Positions 1 through 5,150 of a stretch of DNA of 7,121 nt are shown here, piece by piece (within the stretch, counting starts at the first letter, position 1; each line of letters begins with the position of its first letter). The notes below the pieces were generated by a model. It ran no database searches. It was not told the origin of the DNA and saw only the letters and a program-made list of their open reading frames with translations. Source of the DNA: Anaerolineales bacterium (lineage in GTDB: Bacteria > Chloroflexota > Anaerolineae > Anaerolineales > Villigracilaceae); assembly GCA_029933275.1 (NCBI GenBank), contig JAOZOM010000090.1, forward strand, positions 1 to 7,121, written 5' to 3'. Both the position numbers and the translations under genes were made by a program.

Positions 1-100
1 CTTCGCGTAGCATACTTGAAGAGTGTTGTGGTGTATTTTTCGGGAGGTTGCTTTTAGACGCTCACTAAGACTTCCGAAATTTTGAAAGCATCTTTCTATC

Positions 101-107
101 AAGAGGT
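101..107 (+). promoter_or_regulatory. Ribosome binding site of the amidohydrolase gene
   Basis: AAGAGGT lies 5 nt before the ATG at 113, a normal Shine-Dalgarno arrangement that fixes the start. Just upstream, GAAAG-CAT-CTTTC (84-96) could form a weak 5-bp hairpin; I attach no function to it. Confidence 0.7.
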
Positions 108-112
108 ATACG

Positions 113-1306
113 ATGATCAACTTCCTAACAAAAGCCCAAGACCTTTTCACCTACACACAATCCCTACGCCGTGACCTTCATCAGCACCCCGAATTGGGAT
201 TTCAAGAAATCCGCACAGCGGGGATTGTGGCGAAAGAGTTACACGAGTTGGGGCTAGAAATAACCACCGGCATCGCCGAAACAGGCGTAGTTGCCCTATT
301 AAAGGGAGGCAAACCGGGACCTACCCTCCTGCTTCGTTTCGACATGGATGCCCTCCCCATCACCGAAGAGACGGGAGCAGAATACGCCTCCCAAACGCGC
401 GGCAAAATGCACGCCTGCGGACATGACGGTCATATCGCCATCGGGCTGACGGTGGCGAAGATGCTCAACGAAATCCGCGCCGATTTGGCGGGATCGGTCA
501 AATTCATCTTTCAGCCCGCCGAAGAGGGGATCGTCAATCAAGCCGGGCGGAGCGGCGCGGGGCAAATGATTTATGAGGGAATTTTGGAAAATCCGCATGT
601 AGATTATGCCCTCGCTCTGCATTTATGGAATAGCAAGCCCCTCGGCTGGATCGGGGTTGGGGCAGGTCCGATGATGGCGGGCGCAGAGTATTTTAAGATT
701 ACCCTCTACGGAAAAGGCGGACATGGAGCGATGCCACAAGCTGCCATTGATCCAATTGTGGCGGCGGGAGAAATCATCGGCGCGTTGCAAAGCATTGTGG
801 CAAGAAATGTCGATCCGCTAAAACCGGCTGTTTTAACGGTAGCAAGCATACAGGGGGGCGAAGCCTTTAACGTCATCCCGCCAAAAGTAGAGATGAGCGG
901 CACAATCCGCACTTTTGAGACCGAAGTTCGGGATATCGTCCTCCAACGCTTTAATGAGATTGTGGAAAACACCGCCAATGCGATGGGGTGCAAAGTGAAG
1001 ATTGATCTCAAGCGAATTTCTCCGGCGGTGATAAACGATGCGAAAGTCGCGGCGCGCGTCCAAAATGCCGCGAAAAATCTTTATCCCGAAACGAAGATTG
1101 ACGCGGGAAATTATCTAACGATGGGCGCGGAGGATATGGCTTTTGTGCTGGAAAAAGTGCCTGGCTGTTATTTTTTTGTGGGGTCAGCAAACGATGAAAA
1201 AGGGCTAAATTATGACCATCACCACCCTAAATTTGATTTTGATGAAGCGGTTTTACCTCGCGCCGCGGCATTGATGACGGCAGGTGTTGTGGAGCTGTTG
1301 AAATAG
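113..1306 (+). CDS. M20D family metal-dependent amidohydrolase (hippurate hydrolase / N-acyl-amino-acid amidohydrolase type)
   Basis: Complete 397-residue protein, the usual length for the M20D/IAA-amino-acid hydrolase-like family. These cytoplasmic two-metal enzymes cleave the amide bond of N-acyl amino acids or related small amides. Visible motifs in order: RRDLHQHPELGFQE (19-32), RFDMDALPI (75-83), MHACGHDGH (99-107) with metal ligands C102 and H104, FQPAEEG (133-139) with catalytic E137 and metal ligand E138, ALHLW (168-172) with H170, the dimerisation-domain motif GKGGHGAMP (200-208), NVIPPKVEMSGTIR (253-266), MGAEDMAF (337-344), and a C-terminal HHHPKFDFDE (369-378) supplying the last metal histidine. 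All catalytic positions are intact. There is no signal peptide. The ATG is preceded by AAGAGGT at 101-107 with 5 nt spacing, and family homology starts within the first 20 residues, which supports this start. No convincing promoter was found in the 112 nt upstream. Exact substrate cannot be read from sequence; hippurate, N-acetylated amino acids, acyl-cysteine conjugates and aminobenzoyl conjugates are all possible. Confidence 0.93.
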   Translation: MINFLTKAQDLFTYTQSLRRDLHQHPELGFQEIRTAGIVAKELHELGLEITTGIAETGVVALLKGGKPGPTLLLRFDMDALPITEETGAEYASQTRGKMHACGHDGHIAIGLTVAKMLNEIRADLAGSVKFIFQPAEEGIVNQAGRSGAGQMIYEGILENPHVDYALALHLWNSKPLGWIGVGAGPMMAGAEYFKITLYGKGGHGAMPQAAIDPIVAAGEIIGALQSIVARNVDPLKPAVLTVASIQGGEAFNVIPPKVEMSGTIRTFETEVRDIVLQRFNEIVENTANAMGCKVKIDLKRISPAVINDAKVAARVQNAAKNLYPETKIDAGNYLTMGAEDMAFVLEKVPGCYFFVGSANDEKGLNYDHHHPKFDFDEAVLPRAAALMTAGVVELLK

Positions 1307-1312
1307 TTTTTT

Positions 1313-3028
1313 CTAAAAGAATATTATTGCCACGCCCCGCGCGAGAAGAGCCGTGATGGTAGCGATGACTATCGTCATGCCGGTAATGCTGAGCATGGCT
1401 TTTGTGCCTAGTTCACGCCGAAGTGCGGCGAGAGTGGCGAGGCAGGGGACATAAAACATGACGAAAACGGTAAAGGTAATCATCTGCACAGAGGTCAGCA
1501 CGGTGTTGAAATCCATCGAGCCAAGAGCCTGACCAAGCATGACGAGCGAAAGTTCTTTGCGGAAGATGCCAAAAACCAAGGGAACGCCTGTGGCAGCGGG
1601 CAAGCCTAAAATCCACGTAACGGGACGGAAAAGCATATTGAAGAAGACCGCGGCGTTGAAGTAATTCGCCAAAGCCAAAATTGCACTCCCGGCAATGAGG
1701 AGGGGCCAGGCTTCCACAATGAATTCTTTAATCCGAAACCATGCTTTTTGGGTAACCGTGCGCAGGGTGGGAATCCGGTAGGGCGGAATCTCAAGGATGA
1801 GACCGGGGGTGTCTTCGGGAATCATCGAGGTCAAAATCCGCCCGACCAATGCAATCACGAAAATATTAAGGAGGTAGAGGATGAGGGCGATTAGCGGTCC
1901 CATATAAAAGGCGACTAGCCCGAAAACAACAGAAAGAATCGCTGCACAGGGAACTAAAGTAGCGAGGGCAGCGGCGACAAATCGCTCTTTGGGGTCATCA
2001 AAGGTACGCGTAGACATGACCGCGGGAACATTGCAGCCATAGCCCAAAATAAAAGGAACAATCGCTTTGCCGTGAAGACCGATGCGGTGCATGAGGGCGT
2101 CCATCAAAAAAGCAACGCGGGACATATAGCCAATATCTTCAAGCAAACCTAAGCCCAACAGGAAGGGGGCTAAATAAGGTAAGACAATGCCGATGCCCGC
2201 GACAACACCCTGTAACGCACCAACTACAATTTCGGTAAACATTTTTCCTTCGCCAAGAAAAACAACAAGTTTTTGTGTAATGCTGGCGAGGAAATTCATC
2301 AGCGGCGTCTCGACCAAAACCCCCACCCCATAAACAATTTGGAAAAAGGCATATAAAATCACCACCAAACCAACATAGCCCCAAAAGGGATGCAAGAGAA
2401 GGTCATCAATGCGATCACGCAAGTTGATACGCCTTTCGCCGCGCGTTACAAACTCCTGTTCTAATTTTCCGGAAAGGGTATGACGTCCCATACGGTCATC
2501 ATCGTTTTCCATGATGAGATAATCGCTCGTATCCAGCGACTCTTTTTTACCAAGACGTAAAGCCGCCAAAAAGAGATTGCGCACCCCACGTCCGCGACTA
2601 GCAACGAGCGGCATCACGGGGACACCCAATTTTTTACTTAAATCCGTCCCCCTAATGGTTAAACCAATGCGAGAGGCTTCGTCCATCATATTGAGCGCAA
2701 CAATTACACGAACTTTCATCGCGAGCAATTCCAGCGTTAGCTCAAGTCCCTGAGAAATATGCGAGGCATCGAGGACATTGATAATTAAATCCACATCTTC
2801 CGACATCAAATAACGGCTGGCTTCTCGCTCGGCAGGGTTTGTCCCCGCGAGGGTATAGGTGCCAGGCAAATCAACAACTTCTACCGTCTCTCCGCCTACA
2901 CGAACACTACTCTCGGTAAAGGTAACAGTTGTACCTGTAAAATTTCCTGTTTCTGCTTTATATCCCGCCACTTGATTAAAAAGCGTACTTTTACCACAAT
3001 TGGGCTGTCCAATTAACGCGATTCGCAT
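1313..3028 (-). CDS. feoB: Ferrous iron transport protein B, compact form
   Basis: FeoB is the GTPase-linked Fe(II) permease of the cytoplasmic membrane. The N-terminal G domain shows G1 GQPNCGKST (7-15), the switch region NFTGTTVT (29-36), G3 DLPG (53-56), G4 NMMD (113-116) and a G5-like VASRGRGV (142-149). The membrane domain starts near residue 218. It carries the family landmarks LLEDIGYMSR (295-304), GLHGKAIVPFILGYGCNVPA (317-336, gate cysteine C332), VPCAA (359-363, C361), FRKEL (489-493) and YVPCLATLAAL (526-536, C529). At 571 residues it is clearly shorter than the roughly 770-residue E. coli protein. Much of the difference is in the helical linker between G domain and membrane domain, here only about 55 residues (150-205), and in the absence of a C-terminal cytoplasmic tail. 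The reading frame is intact, so it is compact rather than broken. The ATG overlaps the end of feoA by 16 nt and has GAGGAAA 4 nt upstream. The gene ends 6 nt from the stop of the convergent amidohydrolase gene. Confidence 0.95.
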   Translation of the reverse strand: MRIALIGQPNCGKSTLFNQVAGYKAETGNFTGTTVTFTESSVRVGGETVEVVDLPGTYTLAGTNPAEREASRYLMSEDVDLIINVLDASHISQGLELTLELLAMKVRVIVALNMMDEASRIGLTIRGTDLSKKLGVPVMPLVASRGRGVRNLFLAALRLGKKESLDTSDYLIMENDDDRMGRHTLSGKLEQEFVTRGERRINLRDRIDDLLLHPFWGYVGLVVILYAFFQIVYGVGVLVETPLMNFLASITQKLVVFLGEGKMFTEIVVGALQGVVAGIGIVLPYLAPFLLGLGLLEDIGYMSRVAFLMDALMHRIGLHGKAIVPFILGYGCNVPAVMSTRTFDDPKERFVAAALATLVPCAAILSVVFGLVAFYMGPLIALILYLLNIFVIALVGRILTSMIPEDTPGLILEIPPYRIPTLRTVTQKAWFRIKEFIVEAWPLLIAGSAILALANYFNAAVFFNMLFRPVTWILGLPAATGVPLVFGIFRKELSLVMLGQALGSMDFNTVLTSVQMITFTVFVMFYVPCLATLAALRRELGTKAMLSITGMTIVIATITALLARGVAIIFF

Positions 3029-3252
3029 TGGCTTTCCTCGATCAGAATTTTCTTAGCGATTCCACGCCCTAGTGCAATTTCACGACCATGCACCTCTACC
3101 AGTAGCGGACCTCCTAGCGGGGCTGCCCGCAAGACACGTACACAATCACCGGGATATAATCCATGCTGGGTCAACTTATCCGCTAAACCGACACCACCCT
3201 CCAATTTAAGGACACGCACCCAATCCCCTTTTTTTACATCCAAAAGAACCAT
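3013..3252 (-). CDS. feoA: Ferrous iron transport protein A (FeoA, SH3-like)
   Basis: A 79-residue single-domain protein of the FeoA type, a small cytoplasmic SH3-like beta barrel that assists FeoB and is thought to bind its cytoplasmic part. The family pattern is clear: a short beta start with KKGDWVRVLKLEGG (7-20), a helix with LADKLTQHGLYPGDCVRVLR (23-42), then PLGGPLLVEVHGREIALGRGIAKKILIE (45-72), including the GGP turn and the conserved hydrophobic strand after it. Length matches typical stand-alone FeoA. The ATG has GAGG on the minus strand (complement of 3258-3261) at 5 nt spacing. It is the first gene of the operon, overlaps feoB by 16 nt, and starts about 23 nt downstream of the predicted transcription start. 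The closing tail EESQCESR is partly dictated by the feoB start and Shine-Dalgarno embedded there. No feoC follows feoB. Confidence 0.9.
   Translation of the reverse strand: MVLLDVKKGDWVRVLKLEGGVGLADKLTQHGLYPGDCVRVLRAAPLGGPLLVEVHGREIALGRGIAKKILIEESQCESR
3033..3039 (-). promoter_or_regulatory. feoB ribosome binding site inside the 3' end of feoA
   Basis: On the minus strand GAGGAAA sits 4 nt before the feoB ATG (3026-3028), within the last codons of feoA. Together with the 16-nt gene overlap this selects the start giving the MRIALIGQPNCGKST N-terminus and implies that the two proteins are translationally coupled. Confidence 0.7.
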
Positions 3253-3281
3253 CTTTGCCTCGTATAAAGTATTTTCGACAA

Positions 3282-3310
3282 GTTATATCTTAATTATCTA
3301 TCATCGCCAA
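3282..3310 (-). promoter_or_regulatory. Predicted sigma70-type promoter of feoAB
   Basis: On the minus strand a -35 element TTGGCG (complement of 3305-3310) and a -10 element TATAAC (complement of 3282-3287) are separated by exactly 17 nt of A/T-rich spacer. This predicts a transcription start near 3275-3276 and a leader of about 23 nt before the feoA ATG. The -35 box is imperfect (4 of 6 to TTGACA), which fits a promoter that needs an activator. It is inferred from sequence only. Confidence 0.6.
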
Positions 3311-3324
3311 GTGATGATTATCAC
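3311..3324. promoter_or_regulatory. Palindromic operator, Crp/Fnr-like (GTGAT-N4-ATCAC)
   Basis: GTGATGATTATCAC has perfect 5-bp arms and matches its own reverse complement at 12 of 14 positions. It carries GTGA-N6-TCAC, the core of a Crp site (TGTGA-N6-TCACA; the right arm matches fully with the next A), and has the same geometry as an Fnr site (TTGAT-N4-ATCAA). It abuts the feoA -35 box, and its centre is about 41.5-42.5 bp upstream of the predicted start, the class II activator position. A resemblance to the inner part of a Fur box (TGATAAT-N-ATTATCA) is weaker. The same site lies about 28 bp upstream of a possible start for the divergent lipoprotein gene (TAAAAT at 3333-3338), where binding would more likely block transcription. 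The regulator's identity is inference. Confidence 0.55.
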
Positions 3325-3371
3325 ATCTGCGGTAAAATAGGTTATTCAAAGTATAACGCGAGGTACACCAA

Positions 3372-4310
3372 ATGAAAACACCCAGACCGATTTTTATCAT
3401 ACTCCTATTATCCTTACTCCTCTCTGCCTGTGCGCCATCGGGTCCGCCAAAACCGCCTATAGCGCAACTCTCTGCACATCGTGAGGCAACTTTTGCCGAA
3501 GTAGAAAACAGCGTAAAGGTTCGCCCCACTGCCGATGACGAGCTAAAAACCGCCACAGTTGGGCAAAATTTATACCCCGGCGGAAACGCAGAAAGCGGAG
3601 AAGATAGCCGCGCTCGCATTGACCTTCTTCCCGAGGGAACAATCATTCGGCTCGCACCTAACTCCAGTTTTACGCTCGAAGAATTCGATAGCAATGTAAA
3701 AACACCTTTCACAAAACTACAACTCTTCTCTGGCGAAATTTGGGTCATCTTATTTGGCGGCGAATTCGAAACCGAGACATCCTACGGCACCGCCAGCGTA
3801 CGCGGGAGTATGATGAGCGTCAGCTTTGACCCGGAGGGCGCGGGGATGCTCGTCACCTGTCTCGAAGGGCATTGCGCCCTAGAAAACGATGCCGGCAGCG
3901 TAGAACTCAAAGAGGGTTTCTCAGCCACAATCACCGAAGCCGGAGAAGCCCCCTCCGCACCTGAGCCGATCAGCGAAAACCAAGTTGAAAATTGGAAACA
4001 AGCCAACCCCGAGGTCGAACCTTGGCTCAACGGCACGCCCATCGCACCCCCCATCAGAGACGAGGGAGAGCCCAATCCCAATCAACCGCTCAGATATTCG
4101 CTCAATAATAATTGTCCCGAAGGCAACTGGCATTGGGAATTTGTCGGCACCACCACCTATAGCTTCACGCTCGCACCGGGAGAAAGCATTTCGGGCGAAC
4201 TCCCGCCCGGCGATTATATGATCACCGACACGCTCGAAGGCGCAGGCACACACGGACCCGATTTTGCAAAAGGAGGCGGCGAGGTAGATGTTGCCGCCTG
4301 CCCGGATTAG
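3372..4310 (+). CDS. FecR-domain lipoprotein with an additional C-terminal beta-type domain
   Basis: A 312-residue predicted exported lipoprotein. Basic residues (K2, R5) precede a hydrophobic stretch (7-19) ending in the lipobox LLSAC, with C20 as the lipidated cysteine. A proline-rich tether follows (21-30). Residues about 40-190 match a FecR domain: VGQNLYPGGNAESGEDSRARIDL (63-85), EGTIIRLAPNSSF (88-100), LQLFSGEIWV (116-125), TSYGTASVRGSMMSVSF (136-152) and VTCLEGHCAL (161-170). A Pro/Glu-rich linker (about 191-238) leads to a separate 75-residue domain with YSFTLAPGESISGELPPGDYMITDT (263-287) and two cysteines (C248, C310) that might pair. There is no transmembrane helix after the signal, no anti-sigma domain and no adjacent sigma factor, so this is not the FecR ferric-citrate regulator in the E. 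coli sense. Its function is unknown; envelope ligand sensing or surface scaffolding is plausible. GAGGT (3360-3364) lies 7 nt before the ATG. The stop lies 4 nt before the preferred sirtuin start, suggesting co-transcription. Confidence 0.8.
   Translation: MKTPRPIFIILLLSLLLSACAPSGPPKPPIAQLSAHREATFAEVENSVKVRPTADDELKTATVGQNLYPGGNAESGEDSRARIDLLPEGTIIRLAPNSSFTLEEFDSNVKTPFTKLQLFSGEIWVILFGGEFETETSYGTASVRGSMMSVSFDPEGAGMLVTCLEGHCALENDAGSVELKEGFSATITEAGEAPSAPEPISENQVENWKQANPEVEPWLNGTPIAPPIRDEGEPNPNQPLRYSLNNNCPEGNWHWEFVGTTTYSFTLAPGESISGELPPGDYMITDTLEGAGTHGPDFAKGGGEVDVAACPD
4274..4299 (+). promoter_or_regulatory. GC-rich hairpin at the lipoprotein/sirtuin junction
   Basis: AGGCGGC (4274-4280) and GCCGCCT (4293-4299) are perfectly complementary, giving a 7-bp stem with a 12-nt loop. 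The left arm takes up half of the only strong Shine-Dalgarno in the region, AGGAGG (4271-4276), and the loop holds GAGGT plus an upstream in-frame ATG (4288). Ribosomes finishing the lipoprotein gene (stop 4308-4310) would melt it. A role in coupling sirtuin translation to its neighbour is an inference. Confidence 0.35.
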
Positions 4311-4314
4311 CCCA

Positions 4315-5052
4315 ATGAATTTTCCTCCCGAACTTATCTCCTTTCTCAAAAAATCTGAGCGTATCGCTATTTTAACGGGAGCAGGAATATCTGCGGAGTC
4401 CGGATTAAACACCTTTCGCGATGCCCAAACAGGATATTGGTCTCAATACCGCCCTGAAGATTTAGCCACTCCGCAAGCCTTCACGCGTGACCCCAAACTT
4501 GTCTGGGACTGGTACGCGATGCGGCGTAAGAAGGTTGCTGAGGCATCCCCTAACTCCGGACATTTTGCCCTAGTCGAGATGGAAAAACACGTCCCCAACT
4601 TTACCCTCATCACCCAAAACGTAGACGGATACCACCGCCAAGCAGGGAGCCAGAATGTGCTGGAGTTGCATGGCAATATCCAGCAAGTGCGCTGTTTCGA
4701 TGGCTGTGGTATTGTAAAAAGCTGGGAAGAAAGCGATGATGTCCCCCACTGCCCAAAATGCGGCGCGTATTTGCGTCCCGATGTGGTTTGGTTCGGAGAA
4801 TCTCTGCCGCATGATACGCTCATCGCCGCGCATCAAGCCACGCTGGCGTGCCAAGCCTTCTTCTCCATCGGCACATCGGGATTGGTGCAACCTGCCGCGT
4901 CTCTGGCGCATACCGCTCGTCAACGCGGCGCACTGGTGGTAGAAATCAATCTCGACCCGACACCGCTCACACCAAGTGTTGATTTTGCGCTACACGGTAA
5001 ATCGGGGGAGATTTTGCCCGCATTGGTTGAGGCGGTATTCGGGGGGCAGTAG
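4315..5052 (+). CDS. Sir2-family NAD-dependent protein deacylase (class III, SIRT5/CobB-like)
   Basis: A 245-residue cytoplasmic sirtuin, which uses NAD+ to remove acyl groups from lysine. NAD-binding motifs are TGAGISAESGLNTFRD (21-36) and TQNVDGYHRQAG (100-111); the catalytic histidine is H119 in LELHG. W66-Y67-A-M-R70 supplies the Tyr-x-x-Arg pair that in SIRT5 and CobB recognises succinyl/malonyl-lysine, so desuccinylation or demalonylation is likely besides deacetylation. Zinc cysteines are C127, C131, C146 and C149; the first pair is spaced CxxxC rather than the usual CxxC. LRPDVVWFGE (153-162) is typical of the class. Start choice is open. The ATG at 4315 gives an N-terminus (MNFPPELISFLKKSERIAILTGAG) of the expected family length but has no Shine-Dalgarno of its own. 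An in-frame ATG at 4288 would add nine residues, overlap the upstream gene by 23 nt, and has AGGAGG (4271-4276) 11 nt upstream. I prefer 4315 with coupling to the preceding stop 4 nt away. A strong terminator follows. Confidence 0.92.
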   Translation: MNFPPELISFLKKSERIAILTGAGISAESGLNTFRDAQTGYWSQYRPEDLATPQAFTRDPKLVWDWYAMRRKKVAEASPNSGHFALVEMEKHVPNFTLITQNVDGYHRQAGSQNVLELHGNIQQVRCFDGCGIVKSWEESDDVPHCPKCGAYLRPDVVWFGESLPHDTLIAAHQATLACQAFFSIGTSGLVQPAASLAHTARQRGALVVEINLDPTPLTPSVDFALHGKSGEILPALVEAVFGGQ

Positions 5053-5067
5053 ACTAGGAAACCTAGT
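5053..5067 (+). repeat. Small perfect hairpin directly after the sirtuin stop codon
   Basis: ACTAGG-AAA-CCTAGT forms a perfect 6-bp stem with a 3-nt loop, starting on the base after the stop codon (5050-5052). No T-tract follows, so it is not a terminator by itself. It lies 8 nt upstream of the large terminator stem and may be an accessory 3'-end structure or chance. Confidence 0.4.
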
Positions 5068-5075
5068 AAATCAGG

Positions 5076-5116
5076 AAAACCGCCAAGTGTTTCGAGAAAC
5101 ACTTGGCGGTTTTTTT
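5076..5116 (+). terminator. Strong intrinsic terminator after the sirtuin gene
   Basis: Positions 5076-5093 and 5096-5113 are perfectly complementary: an 18-bp uninterrupted match around a central GA, in practice a 17-bp stem with a CGAG tetraloop. The right arm runs into seven consecutive T residues (5110-5116). It ends the lipoprotein/sirtuin transcript. It lies between two convergent genes and also has four A residues at its left end, so it may work weakly on the minus strand for the membrane-protein gene, whose stop is about 35 nt away. Confidence 0.9.
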
Positions 5117-5150
5117 AACGGGAACAAGCCTAAATCACGCGCGGAGCGGG

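Noticed and set aside
1..57. An 18-codon open frame from the window edge to a TAG at 55-57, possibly the tail of an upstream gene
   Set aside because: Too short to tell from chance, with no recognisable residues. Another frame hits a stop at 8-10. It cannot be supported without sequence further left.
1304..1330. T-run after the amidohydrolase stop as an intrinsic terminator
   Set aside because: No GC-rich stem precedes the T-run on either strand; only a trivial TTTT/AAAA pairing is possible.
3311..3324. Calling the palindrome a Fur box
   Set aside because: Only part of TGATAAT-N-ATTATCA matches and the symmetry has an even centre. Arm sequence and promoter position fit a Crp/Fnr-family site better. 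Fur is not fully excluded.
3352..3357. TATAAC as the -10 of the lipoprotein gene
   Set aside because: It would give a start only about 8 nt before the ATG, leaving the ribosome site at the very 5' end, and no -35 is present at 16-18 nt spacing.
3372..4310. Naming the lipoprotein FecR, an iron-citrate sigma regulator, because it neighbours feoAB
   Set aside because: There is no FecI-type sigma factor, no TonB receptor, no transmembrane anti-sigma region and a lipobox instead. FecR domains occur in many unrelated exported proteins, so proximity to feo is weak evidence.
3921..4412. A 163-codon antisense frame across the lipoprotein gene, and other long antisense frames (for example 299-622, 4443-4823, 4570-4923)
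   Set aside because: They lie wholly or almost wholly opposite genes with clear family motifs. Their translations show no recognisable domain, so they are shadows of codon bias.
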